This document shows, one piece after another, positions 1 through 8,735 of a stretch of DNA of 36,229 nucleotides (the stretch's first letter is position 1; each line of letters starts with the position of its first letter). Below the pieces are notes generated by a model. It worked only from the letters and a program-made list of their open reading frames with translations. It ran no database searches and was not told where the DNA came from. Position numbers and translations under genes: made by a program. This DNA comes from Gammaproteobacteria bacterium (lineage in GTDB: Bacteria; Pseudomonadota; Gammaproteobacteria; Enterobacterales; Alteromonadaceae), in the NCBI GenBank assembly GCA_023481025.1, contig JAMCWV010000151.1:1-36229 (forward strand), given 5' to 3'.

Positions 1-56
1 TGTTGTACCGCGCAACACTTACCAAGCCTTCTGTGCTCAATGCCTAAAACAATGCC

Positions 57-1097
57 TTAATTAATGCTGAGTGTCTTTAGGTCAACCGGCATCACGGTTA
101 AAAGAGCGCGCTGCCCTATCGCCACTTTTGCATTCGGAAAAATAATCGCTTCGCCGTCGTGCTCGGCATATACAGGCGTTGCGCCATCATTCGCGAGCAA
201 ATCACCTCGCGAAAACGGCGTGAAATTGGCGACATCGTCAGGGAAATTTAAGTGAAAATCGTCCTGTGTCCGGTTAATGCTACGTTGAACTTGGTAAACT
301 TGTACCGACTCAAGTGCAGGCGCGGTGCTCGTATTCAAGCCTTGGCTAATGAGTGTCGTTAATTGCGTTTTAGTCTGAGCAAAGCGACTCATATCGTTTT
401 CACCGAACGGACGCACCTTGCCAAGCTCAACCGTAAAACCATGTGCTTGGCAGGCATTCACGGAAAAATATGAGAACGTGGTCGTCGGCCCTTCATGCAA
501 AAGCACCACAGGCACATCCAATGCTGCTAACAACCGCAGTTGAGCCGCCGAATAGGGTTTGCCATTCTGATACGGATAAACCGCAAATTTTTCATGTTTC
601 GAGTCACGAATTGCGGTATGTAAGTCGTAATGCATCCGTGTATGTGTATTGGGTGTTGCCGCAAAAAACTCGAGAACAAAGCCCTCGAGTGCTTGCGCTC
701 GCAGGCGTTCGCGATTCACTAAGCCGTCACCATCGCTGTGGCCGCCACTAAACAAGCGGTTCATATTCTCTTCAACAAACCGTCGACCAAGATTAATTGC
801 CGCCGGGTTGGCAATTAGAAACAGCACGCGACTTTGTGGGACTAATTCTTCACGCATTAACGCGCTAATCAGCTCATCGCAAATCTCAATCGGTGCAGTT
901 TCATCGCCATGCACAGCGCAGGACAACACAATATCAAGCTCCGCTGTATTCGCGGCGGGCTGGAACTCAATCACACCACTGTCATGCTGAATGACCTCTA
1001 CGCCATTCCCTAAAGTGGTCGACTGCTGTGGTAACCCACCCCATTCATGTTGTCGCGAAAATGCTAGAAAACTGCCTTCGGGCCAAGATTGCAACAT
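57..1097 (-). CDS. astE: Succinylglutamate desuccinylase (AstE)
   Basis: The 346-residue product is a zinc carboxypeptidase-like amidohydrolase. It catalyses the last step of the arginine succinyltransferase (AST) pathway, splitting N2-succinylglutamate into succinate and glutamate in the cytoplasm. Visible zinc ligands are H63 and E66 in the HGDE motif and a histidine in HYDLHT (156-161). The likely catalytic glutamate is E224 in the TVELGK segment. The motif order and surrounding sequence follow E. coli AstE closely; the protein is about 24 residues longer than the 322-residue E. coli enzyme. A GAGGAG box lies about 11 bases before the ATG. It sits 36 bases downstream of the DUF599 gene on the same strand. 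The other ast genes are not in this window, so it stands apart from an ast operon. The 56 bases beyond its stop contain nothing I can name. Confidence 0.9.
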   Translation of the reverse strand: MLQSWPEGSFLAFSRQHEWGGLPQQSTTLGNGVEVIQHDSGVIEFQPAANTAELDIVLSCAVHGDETAPIEICDELISALMREELVPQSRVLFLIANPAAINLGRRFVEENMNRLFSGGHSDGDGLVNRERLRAQALEGFVLEFFAATPNTHTRMHYDLHTAIRDSKHEKFAVYPYQNGKPYSAAQLRLLAALDVPVVLLHEGPTTTFSYFSVNACQAHGFTVELGKVRPFGENDMSRFAQTKTQLTTLISQGLNTSTAPALESVQVYQVQRSINRTQDDFHLNFPDDVANFTPFSRGDLLANDGATPVYAEHDGEAIIFPNAKVAIGQRALLTVMPVDLKTLSIN

Positions 1098-1133
1098 GGT
1101 GTTGAAAACTCCTCGAATAAAGAATGTGTGAAT

Positions 1134-1871
1134 TTATGCGTTTGCGTCTGTTTTTGGACCTGGTTCAAGCCCTTGTGACGCTAACAAAGCCCGCAAAACC
1201 CGAGAATTGTATTCACGTCGATACAGTACTGCGGTTACCACGATACTGGCGCCGATGAATAACCAAGGGCTCACAAACCAGCATAAATAAGCCAATGCAA
1301 AGTAATAAGCGCGTAGGCCATAATTGTATTCGTGCCCCGCTTGGTCGAGTACTTTTGCGGCATTGAGGGAAAACGCATCGCGCTCTGCTTTTTCGACGGT
1401 GGGCCGAGAGATAGATGGTGCCATACCCAACAGAATTGAAACGAAGCCAAACTGGCGAACAGCCCAGGTGAATTTAAAGAAAGCGAACACCATAATTCCA
1501 GCGATACCAGCTAGTTTGACAAGCACCAAGCCATGACTTTGTTCCGTCGTAAACGGTATTTGCTCAAGCACGCGGACAAACGCATCATTCGATGCAATCA
1601 CGGTAAGAACACCTGCAAGCACAAAGATTGTCGACGACGCAAAGAAAGTCACCGTGCGTTCAACGTTACCCACTAACGCTGCGTCGGCAATATGGTGCTC
1701 TTTGTGCACCACTGCGTTCATCCACTCAACTCGCAAGGTACAGAGGATATTGGACAGTGAGTAGTAGGTTTTAGCTCGCTTCCGAGCAAAAAACGAGTAA
1801 CCAACCCAGCAGACCATAAACCAACTTAAGGCAATGATGTCAATGAGCGGAATCGTAATCATTTTAAACAT
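1134..1871 (-). CDS. DUF599 family inner-membrane protein
   Basis: This is a 245-residue membrane protein with hydrophobic segments at about residues 6-24, 78-98, 118-138 and 190-218. The RVEWMNAVVHKEHHIADAAL stretch (about 48-67) followed by a TFFASSTIFVLAG helix is the hallmark of the DUF599 family, whose function is not known. The ATG at 1871 is preceded by a GGGAG box 8 bases away; an internal ATG three codons in is also possible. It is the first of two minus-strand genes, with astE 36 bases downstream, and it is separated from the RND operon upstream by a strong terminator. No motif suggests a substrate, so I assign no function. Confidence 0.75.
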   Translation of the reverse strand: MFKMITIPLIDIIALSWFMVCWVGYSFFARKRAKTYYSLSNILCTLRVEWMNAVVHKEHHIADAALVGNVERTVTFFASSTIFVLAGVLTVIASNDAFVRVLEQIPFTTEQSHGLVLVKLAGIAGIMVFAFFKFTWAVRQFGFVSILLGMAPSISRPTVEKAERDAFSLNAAKVLDQAGHEYNYGLRAYYFALAYLCWFVSPWLFIGASIVVTAVLYRREYNSRVLRALLASQGLEPGPKTDANA

Positions 1872-1970
1872 TCATCGTTCTCCCTGTGGTGTCTATTGCT
1901 TCAGGCATCGAATTTCAGGCTAATGCTCACGGGCTAGTCTAGGCCAACAGTGTAGCTTTTTTTGTGACAG

Positions 1971-2001
1971 AAAAAAGGGCAAATTCAACTTTGCCCTTTT
2001 T
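1971..2001 (-). terminator. Rho-independent terminator after the RND efflux operon
   Basis: A perfect 12-bp stem (1972-1983 pairing with 1990-2001, sequence AAAAAGGGCAAA) closes a 6-base loop. It has an A-run on one side and a T-run on the other, so it can work in both directions. It lies 49 bases past the stop of the RND pump gene and before the DUF599 gene, where it would separate the two transcription units. Confidence 0.85.
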
Positions 2002-2049
2002 AAATTGTGTCGTTGCCTAACTTCCGCGACTGACGCGCACTGAATCAAG

Positions 2050-5000
2050 CTACATCGTCTTCAAACTTTCTTCCATGACCACCGGCCGGCCGCGTCCAAA
2101 TATCTGCTTGATATCGTTTAACACTAGATACAAACACGGAATCAGAATTAAAGTAATCACCGTTGCAAACAAAATACCAAACGCCAAAGAGATCGCCATC
2201 GGAATGACGAACTGCGCCTGCATACTGCGCTCCAATACAATCGGCGTGAGTCCCATAAAGGTTGTTAACGACGTCAGTACAATGGCACGGAAGCGCGCAC
2301 AACCGGCATTCACGACCACAGTACGTAAATCGCGCACTTTGTCTCGTGTCTGGTTGACATAATCGACGAGGATTAAGCTGTCGTTCACAACCACCCCAGC
2401 TAAGGCGATAATCCCGAATAAGCTTAAAATACTCACCGGCATCTGTAACACCCAATGGCCAAAAATTGCTCCGATCACACCAAATGGAATGACCGACATA
2501 ATAATCAGCGGTTGGCTATACGATTTTAATGGAATCGCCATCAGCGCATAAATCCCGAATAAGGCCAGCATGGCACCAAAGGCGAGTGAGCCGATCGCCT
2601 CGGCTTCATCCAAGCTTGCTCCCTCGAGACCAAAACGGACATTCGGGTATCGCTCAAGAATGTCAGGAATGTAATTCGCACGCACGTCCCGCACAATTGA
2701 ACTTGGCTCAACGCGCTCTTTATCGACCCGCGCCCGCACATTTACCGAGCGAACACCGTTCACACGATTAATTGTACTGTAACCATCGGCTATCTGTGCT
2801 TCGGCAATTTCTCGGAATGGAATTTCGCGGCCATCTGGCGTGCGAATCTTCATGTTCTCAAGGTTGCCAATCGACTGACGTTCAGACAGAGGATAGCGCA
2901 CCATCACTCGCACTTCTTCGTCATTGCGCGGCAGTCGCTGGGCTTCTGCACCGTAGAAGGCATAGCGAACCTGTGTCGCTAAGTCTTGCATGGTCACGCC
3001 CACTGCATCAGCAGTCGGGTTTAAGCGTAATTGAATCTCTTCACGCGGCGTTCCGAAGGTATCGGAGATATCAAACACACCACCGTATTCGGCCAACACT
3101 AAGCGCAGCTCACTCGCCGCAGCAGCGAGCTCGTCAAGGTTACGGCCACTCAGTTGGAACTCAATATCAAACGACGGTCCGCCGCCAATGCTGCCTTGGA
3201 AGTTCAGCTCTTTAACACCAGCTAATTCAGGCACGCGTTCACGCCAGCGGTTCACCACAGCCAAGCCATCCACTTCCAGCCGCTCGCCCTTCTCAAGCTC
3301 AACCATCACTTGACCGGCTTCAGCGCTGTTCAAGAACACATTGACATGGCGAATCATCGATTGATTATGCTCTGCCTGATAATCGTCGTTGAGCTCATAA
3401 AGTGCCTGACGAATTTGCCGCAACGTATCGGCTGTACGCTCTTCATTTGTGCCCGGCTGCATTTGCACTTGCGCAAAAATAAAGTCACTAGGGATATTCG
3501 GAAAGAACACCCAACGTACAAAACCACCCTGAACCAGACCGATCATGATGATCATTAGGGCCAAAAAGGTGGCGATTGTGGTGTAGCGAAAACGCACGCA
3601 TTTTTCTGCGAACGGTCGATAGCGTTTTTCCACGAAGACTTTCAAGCCGTCAGAAAAACGATTCCGAAAGCGCTGGAATCCATTTTGCTTTTGATCAGCA
3701 GTACGACTGAACTTCATGCCATTGATGTGTGCTGGCAAAATCCACTTTGACTCAATCAAAGAGAAAATTAAGCAGAAAATAACCACATAGGCGATCGATT
3801 CCCACAATCCGGCCATGGTGCCACCGACCATGAGCATGGGTAAAAACGCGACAATCGTCGTTAATACGCCAAACGTAGCCGGTAAGGCTACTTTCTTGGC
3901 CCCGCGGATCACGTTCTCCTCGGACTTACCATGCGCCTCTATTTCGGAGTAGGCACTCTCACCGATTATGATTGCATCATCGACGACTATTCCGAGTACG
4001 AGAATAAAGCCGAACAAGGAGATCATGTTCACCGACACATCAAACATCGGCAAATTCATCATTGCCAACGCACCAAGGAAACAGACCGGCAAGCCGACCA
4101 TAACCCAAAATGCGAGACGCAACTGTAAGAACAGTGTCAGAGCAAGGAAAACCAATGCGATACCGAAGTACATATTCTTCAGCATCAGGTCTAAACGGCC
4201 TTGCAAGTAATAGGAACTATCGCCCCAGTGATCAAGATAGACACCAGCCGGCAAACTACTTTGTTTTTGTTCAACGTAACGCTTCACCGAGCGCGCAATC
4301 TGCAGATCGTTCTGATCACCAACGGAGTCAACGCGCACAAAAGTTGCCCGCCCGCCGTCGAACTCCGCAAATGCTCGAGTTTCTACAAAGTCGTCGCGAA
4401 CCACTGCGATGTCACCAATTGTAATCCGGGTGCCGTCAGGACGGCGCAGCAACACGATGTCTTCAAACTCGCGGCCACTGTATCTTTGTCCTTTGGCGCG
4501 CAACAGAATATCGCCATTCGGAGTGCGGATCGTGCCGCCCGGAATATCAATTGACGTGCCGCGCACGGCCTGAACGATATCTTGGAAGGTGAGTCCGAAC
4601 TGACGTAGGTCATGCTCAGAAATCTCGATAGCGATCTCGTCGTTACGCGCACCAACCACGGTCGCCCGTGTAATGCCAGAAATGGAACGAACTTCGTCAC
4701 GAACCTCACGGGCAAGGTTTTTCCGCGAGCGTTCATCTAAGTCACCGTATACCGACATCCAAATAATCTGTCGCTGCGGTCGCATGCGGTAAACTAACGG
4801 CGGTTCTATTTGAGCGGGAAAACTGGAAATACCATCGACGTTCATGCGAACTTCGTCCATGACTTCTTGGACGTTGTAATTCGATTCAACTTCAATCGTA
4901 ACTGTGCCTAGGCCTTCACGGGCGTTACTGGTAATCCGCTTGATGCCTTCTACTTCATCGATGGCGTCTTCGATGCGGATAATCACCCCTTGCTCAACTT

Positions 5001-5184
5001 CCTGCGGTGCCGCCCCCGGATACATCACCCGCACCATAATAGTGTTCGGTTCGATCGTCGGAAACATTTGTTTGCGAATCGAAAAAACCGCGGCAATCCC
5101 AGCCACTATAATCAAAAACATGAGTAAGTTTGCAGCGACTCGATTGCGTGTAAACCAAGCAATAATCCCCGTTTCCCGTTGCAT
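2050..5184 (-). CDS. RND-family multidrug efflux pump, inner-membrane permease
   Basis: The 1044-residue product is an AcrB-like resistance-nodulation-division transporter, which would export substrates by proton antiport through a trimeric inner-membrane pump. Visible features are an N-terminal membrane helix (about 12-32), a large periplasmic porter region (about 40-330), a membrane block with the paired proton-relay aspartates D402 and D403 in GIVVDDAII, a second periplasmic loop, and the C-terminal helix bundle. The second conserved relay helix has N934 (VVVNDSLILVDY) where AcrB has lysine 940; the asparagine form is common in a large AcrB-related subgroup. It starts 2 bases after the stop of the membrane fusion protein gene, so the two are surely co-transcribed. 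No outer-membrane channel gene or local regulator is present, so an unlinked TolC is presumably used. Substrate cannot be told from sequence. Confidence 0.93.
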   Translation of the reverse strand: MQRETGIIAWFTRNRVAANLLMFLIIVAGIAAVFSIRKQMFPTIEPNTIMVRVMYPGAAPQEVEQGVIIRIEDAIDEVEGIKRITSNAREGLGTVTIEVESNYNVQEVMDEVRMNVDGISSFPAQIEPPLVYRMRPQRQIIWMSVYGDLDERSRKNLAREVRDEVRSISGITRATVVGARNDEIAIEISEHDLRQFGLTFQDIVQAVRGTSIDIPGGTIRTPNGDILLRAKGQRYSGREFEDIVLLRRPDGTRITIGDIAVVRDDFVETRAFAEFDGGRATFVRVDSVGDQNDLQIARSVKRYVEQKQSSLPAGVYLDHWGDSSYYLQGRLDLMLKNMYFGIALVFLALTLFLQLRLAFWVMVGLPVCFLGALAMMNLPMFDVSVNMISLFGFILVLGIVVDDAIIIGESAYSEIEAHGKSEENVIRGAKKVALPATFGVLTTIVAFLPMLMVGGTMAGLWESIAYVVIFCLIFSLIESKWILPAHINGMKFSRTADQKQNGFQRFRNRFSDGLKVFVEKRYRPFAEKCVRFRYTTIATFLALMIIMIGLVQGGFVRWVFFPNIPSDFIFAQVQMQPGTNEERTADTLRQIRQALYELNDDYQAEHNQSMIRHVNVFLNSAEAGQVMVELEKGERLEVDGLAVVNRWRERVPELAGVKELNFQGSIGGGPSFDIEFQLSGRNLDELAAAASELRLVLAEYGGVFDISDTFGTPREEIQLRLNPTADAVGVTMQDLATQVRYAFYGAEAQRLPRNDEEVRVMVRYPLSERQSIGNLENMKIRTPDGREIPFREIAEAQIADGYSTINRVNGVRSVNVRARVDKERVEPSSIVRDVRANYIPDILERYPNVRFGLEGASLDEAEAIGSLAFGAMLALFGIYALMAIPLKSYSQPLIIMSVIPFGVIGAIFGHWVLQMPVSILSLFGIIALAGVVVNDSLILVDYVNQTRDKVRDLRTVVVNAGCARFRAIVLTSLTTFMGLTPIVLERSMQAQFVIPMAISLAFGILFATVITLILIPCLYLVLNDIKQIFGRGRPVVMEESLKTM

Positions 5185-5186
5185 GG

Positions 5187-6416
5187 TTATTCTCCGTCTG
5201 CAGCTGAGCTTTCTGTCGACGAGTCAGCAGTCGACGAATCCGCACTCGCATGCGGGTTTGCTTCACCAGGAATTCGCACGCGCAAGCCATTCAACGGATT
5301 TTCGAGCTGCGTTAACATGACGAGTTCACCATTCTGCAAACCATCACGAATAAATACCGCATTGCGATCGCGACGGAAAACGTCGACGTCACGGAGTTCA
5401 AGTGTTCGCTCCGGTGTAATCACCCAAACTTGATGATTGCTACTGACCGCGTAACGCGGTAATTCCACTAGATCGCTAACTTCAATTCCTTGAACATACA
5501 GCCGCACAAAACGTCCAAATGGCAACACCCGACGATCGCCATCACCATTGAGATTATACGGGTCTTGCACAGCAATAACGGCATAGGTCACGCGACTATC
5601 GGCATCAATGACACCTTCAGTTCGAACGAGTTGACCGCGCCATTCTTGGGTTTCACCAGCCACTTCAGCGCGCAGAAGCGCTTCAGGGTAAGAGTCTTCT
5701 GCGGTGAGAACAGACAAGTCCGGTAATAACGACAAATCAAATTCCGACAATGCCACCCGAATTTCCGCGATATCAGTTCCAAAAAAAGCACCAATGTTGG
5801 CGTTCGCTGGGATGAACTGACCTAAATTAACGTTACGGCTTTGCAGCACACCATTAAATGGTGCTTTTACTTGAGTGCGTTCGAGGTTGCGCTCCGCTTG
5901 TGCTAAACGCGCTTGGGCTGATTGCAAATTCGCTAATTCACTGGCCAACTGCGGACGGCGCAGACCGAGCTCAGGAATTTCACCCGCTTGAATTGAACGC
6001 CATTCGGCTTCGGCAACCTGACCGCGCGCACGCTCTTCAGCGACCATGGCTTGCGCCCGCGCTAAATTAGCCCGTGCTTCTTCAACTGCCGTTTTATAAT
6101 CGAAATCATCAATGCGCAGTAACACTTCATCTTTACTGAAGAATCCGCCGGCAACAAATTTTGGCGACACCCACTGAATCCGGCCGCCAACTTCTGCGGT
6201 GAGCTGAGTCGCAAAACGTGGCATGACGTTACCTTGCGTCGGCACTTGAAACCGCACTGAACCAAACTGAACTTCTGTATATTCAACTAATACTGGTAAA
6301 CGTTCTGGCGCCTGACGCGGCGGTGCTTGGCGCATATTAGACAAAGCATAATAGGCGAAGCCTGCCACTACTAAGATGGAAATTGGAATGAGAATAAGTC
6401 GCTTTTTAATCGCCAT
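5187..6416 (-). CDS. RND efflux periplasmic adaptor (membrane fusion protein)
   Basis: This is a 409-residue HlyD/AcrA-type adaptor that would link the RND pump to an outer-membrane channel. It has an N-terminal hydrophobic anchor (about 7-26) without a lipobox cysteine, then a beta-barrel/lipoyl half (about 40-105), an alpha-helical hairpin rich in Ala, Glu and Arg (about 108-185), the returning lipoyl half with the VKAPFNGVLQSRNV motif (about 183-196), and C-terminal barrel and membrane-proximal parts. The tail is rich in Ser, Asp and Ala. It is the first gene of the efflux operon. The start is weakly supported: only an AGGG about 11 bases upstream resembles a ribosome binding site. The promoter should lie in the 332-base gap above 6416. 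Confidence 0.9.
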   Translation of the reverse strand: MAIKKRLILIPISILVVAGFAYYALSNMRQAPPRQAPERLPVLVEYTEVQFGSVRFQVPTQGNVMPRFATQLTAEVGGRIQWVSPKFVAGGFFSKDEVLLRIDDFDYKTAVEEARANLARAQAMVAEERARGQVAEAEWRSIQAGEIPELGLRRPQLASELANLQSAQARLAQAERNLERTQVKAPFNGVLQSRNVNLGQFIPANANIGAFFGTDIAEIRVALSEFDLSLLPDLSVLTAEDSYPEALLRAEVAGETQEWRGQLVRTEGVIDADSRVTYAVIAVQDPYNLNGDGDRRVLPFGRFVRLYVQGIEVSDLVELPRYAVSSNHQVWVITPERTLELRDVDVFRRDRNAVFIRDGLQNGELVMLTQLENPLNGLRVRIPGEANPHASADSSTADSSTESSAADGE

Positions 6417-6748
6417 GGATTGCTTAACCCTGGTTAGTCAGTCGTCCCTAAAGCAGCGTGGCGCGCACAGCTGCAGCCGTTAGCCGAAGGCCTATAGTTA
6501 TAATTTTGTTGAACTTAGGTCTCCATCATAGCAGGACACCCCACCATTACGACCAGAAACACGACATTAGTTCACAAAAAACTAATAAAATAGTCACAAC
6601 GTTAGTTGATTCGCGACAGTATAAACGAATCGAAGGCAAATATATTCCAGCTCAGGTGTCATCGGTCGCTGAAAGTGTTTTCTTCAGCGAAAAGCAAGCG
6701 ATGGTTCAGTATATGATTCAATAAGGGGATGACATTGACAATTCGTAA
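6417..6748. other. Gene-free 332-base gap with inverted repeats, upstream of the efflux operon
   Basis: No convincing gene is present. The gap must hold the promoter of the efflux operon and the end of the tilS transcript. Two inverted repeats stand out. One is ATTAGTT-7-AACTAAT (6566-6586), about 150 bases above the adaptor start. The other is TCGCTGAA-9-TTCAGCGA (6666-6690). Neither is followed by a T-run, so they look more like protein-binding sites than intrinsic terminators. A possible minus-strand -10 (TATAAC) lies near 6500. The stretch is more AT-rich than its neighbours. Confidence 0.5.
6566..6586. promoter_or_regulatory. Candidate operator: 7-bp inverted repeat upstream of the efflux operon
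   Basis: ATTAGTT and AACTAAT form a perfect 7-bp inverted repeat around a 7-base spacer. That spacing suits a dimeric regulator such as a TetR- or MarR-type repressor, which often control RND pumps. There is no regulator gene nearby, and the distance to the start codon (about 150 bases) is long, so this is a weak inference. Confidence 0.25.
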
Positions 6749-7750
6749 CTAGGCAGATGCGCTATGCCGGTTGATTTTTAACCATCTTTGCTGGCGGTAA
6801 ACCTCGACGCCGCCCCAGCGCACTCGCACTTGTTTACCTTGCTGACTGCGCTGAATTTGAGTTTGTAATTCATGCAAAATTGCTGAGCTTGGCAAGGTCA
6901 CTTCATGGGTTTCCAACCAAGCACGCAGCAGCGCTCGTTGCAGTTTGTCGTCCCAGTGCCACCAGTCGCGCAGTTCTAACCAGCCTTCCGCGCTTACCAA
7001 GCTTTTTAGCTTATCCGCAAGCAACTGCTCCAAAAGCTCCGTTTGCTCGCCACAAAACGCGGCCGACCGCGCTGCGGTTGCCTGAAACGCAGGGAAACGT
7101 TCTTCAATTTGCGGAATAATCACATGGCGAAAAAAGTTCCGTTCAATTCGCGTGTCTTGGTTGGTGTCATCTTCAATCCAACCAACTCCGTGGGCATGGG
7201 CGTAGGCATAAATTTGCGTTTTGGTTACATTTAGTAACGGTCGCACTAAACGCCGCTGACCTCGAAACGGCGCCACCGCCTGCATCCCGGCCAATCCTTT
7301 CGGACCAGCCCCGCGCTTCAATTGCAACAACAAGGTTTCGACCTGATCGGTTCGATGCTGCCCCAACAAAATAACCGCGTCGTCGGCGGTCAATTCTGCT
7401 AAACGCTGATAGCGAGCGTTGCGCCCCTGCTCTTCTTTGCTTAACCGTTTCCCCGTAGGCACCGTAATTGCTTCGACAATGTGCTCAATCTTAGCTTGAG
7501 CGCAATAGGTACGCAGGAACTCCGCCCATTGCGGTGAGTCTGGGTGAAAGTAGTGATCTAAATGAATGGCGAGATACTGATAGTTAGGAAAGTCTTGGCG
7601 AAAGCGCAGTGTTAAATCGAGCACGGTTTGCGAATCCGCACCACCGCCTAACGCCACCACAATTTGCTGACCCGCTGGCAAGTCCAGCGTCGTCAACAAA
7701 TCACAGTATTGCGGATATAAATCAGTTGTTGCTGACGCATTCTGCGTCAT
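6749..7750 (-). CDS. tilS: tRNA(Ile)-lysidine synthase, short form
   Basis: TilS converts the wobble C34 of the tRNA-Ile that reads AUA into lysidine, using ATP and lysine. The 333-residue product has the N-type ATP pyrophosphatase fold with the PP-loop at 35-40, the downstream GQHRTDQVETLLLQLKRG segment typical of TilS, and a middle TilS domain rich in Trp and Leu. Two points are odd. The PP-loop reads GGGADS rather than the usual SGGxDS, and the protein ends about 100 residues before the C-terminal domain seen in the 432-residue E. coli enzyme. Short TilS forms lacking that domain are known (for example Aquifex). It follows accA by 12 bases as the last gene of the dnaE-accA-tilS operon; in E. 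coli tilS is also close to dnaE-accA. Confidence 0.88.
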   Translation of the reverse strand: MTQNASATTDLYPQYCDLLTTLDLPAGQQIVVALGGGADSQTVLDLTLRFRQDFPNYQYLAIHLDHYFHPDSPQWAEFLRTYCAQAKIEHIVEAITVPTGKRLSKEEQGRNARYQRLAELTADDAVILLGQHRTDQVETLLLQLKRGAGPKGLAGMQAVAPFRGQRRLVRPLLNVTKTQIYAYAHAHGVGWIEDDTNQDTRIERNFFRHVIIPQIEERFPAFQATAARSAAFCGEQTELLEQLLADKLKSLVSAEGWLELRDWWHWDDKLQRALLRAWLETHEVTLPSSAILHELQTQIQRSQQGKQVRVRWGGVEVYRQQRWLKINRHSASA

Positions 7751-7762
7751 GATGTTTCCTTT

Positions 7763-8719
7763 TTAGACGTAACCGAAGGACATCAGTTTCTGATAACGCT
7801 GCTCGAGTAACTCGTCTTCAGATAGTCCTGACAAGCTTGCGAGGTCATCAATAATACGCTGCTTCAAACGCGCTGCCGTTGTGGTGTAATCACGATGCGC
7901 ACCACCGAGTGGCTCTTCAACGATTTTATCAATGAGACCCAGTTCTAATGAACGCTGGGCGGTTACGCCCATCGCTTCCGCCGCGAGTTCAGCTTTGGTT
8001 GCGCTTTTCCACAGAATTGAAGCACAGCCTTCAGGTGAAATAACCGAATAGGTACTGTATTGCAGCATATTCACGCGGTCACCCACACCAATCGCGAGTG
8101 CACCACCTGAACCACCTTCACCAATGACGGTACAAACAATCGGCACCCGCAGTCGTGCCATCACTTTCAAATTGCGTGCGATCGCTTCACTTTGGCCACG
8201 CTCTTCCGCACCAATGCCCGGATAAGCACCTGGCGTGTCGATAAAGGTCACAATTGGCATTTTGAAGCGCTCTGCCATTTCCATCAGGCGCAATGCTTTG
8301 CGATACCCTTCAGGCTTTGGCATACCAAAGTTACGACGAACCTTCTCTTTGGTTTCGCGACCTTTTTGTTGGCCAATCACCACCACCGGTTTGCCGTCAA
8401 GGCGCGCAACGCCACCAACGATCGCTTTGTCGTCGGCAAATGCACGATCACCGGCAAGTTCGTCAAACTCAGTGAACATCAGGTTGATGTAGTCCAGCGT
8501 ATACGGGCGCAATGGGTGACGGGCGAGTTGAGCCACCTGCCAAGCACCAAGATCACTGAAGATTTTCTCAATGAGCTCGCCACGCTTCTTCTGTAATTGC
8601 GTGACTTCCTTTTCTAAATCGATATCCAGACCACCTTTCGCGCCCACTGCGCGTAGTTCATCAATTTGTGCTTCTAACTCAGCAATGGGCTTTTCAAACT
8701 CTAAGAAATTTAGATTCAT
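7763..8719 (-). CDS. accA: Acetyl-CoA carboxylase carboxyltransferase subunit alpha
   Basis: AccA is half of the carboxyltransferase that moves carboxyl from carboxybiotin to acetyl-CoA, the first committed step of fatty acid synthesis; it works as an AccA2-AccD2 tetramer. The 318-residue product begins [16 protein letters not shown], matching the E. coli start and length (319 residues). I chose this ATG because a GGAAA box lies about 8 bases upstream. The open frame could extend 15 codons further, but that start would lie inside dnaE. The glycine-rich crotonase-fold stretch with [17 protein letters not shown] and the preceding [10 protein letters not shown] are intact. It lies 16 bases after dnaE and 12 bases before tilS. 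Confidence 0.97.
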   Translation of the reverse strand: MNLNFLEFEKPIAELEAQIDELRAVGAKGGLDIDLEKEVTQLQKKRGELIEKIFSDLGAWQVAQLARHPLRPYTLDYINLMFTEFDELAGDRAFADDKAIVGGVARLDGKPVVVIGQQKGRETKEKVRRNFGMPKPEGYRKALRLMEMAERFKMPIVTFIDTPGAYPGIGAEERGQSEAIARNLKVMARLRVPIVCTVIGEGGSGGALAIGVGDRVNMLQYSTYSVISPEGCASILWKSATKAELAAEAMGVTAQRSLELGLIDKIVEEPLGGAHRDYTTTAARLKQRIIDDLASLSGLSEDELLEQRYQKLMSFGYV

Positions 8720-8735
8720 GCGTGGTTTCCAATAC

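Noticed and set aside
2050..5184. Missing lysine at the AcrB K940 position as a sign of a dead pump
   Set aside because: Asparagine at this place is usual in a large group of AcrB-related pumps, and the paired aspartates are intact, so I do not treat it as inactivation.
6458..6724. An 88-codon plus-strand open frame in the gap upstream of the efflux operon
   Set aside because: It has no Shine-Dalgarno, no recognisable motif, and lies across the expected minus-strand promoter region. I leave the gap as non-coding.
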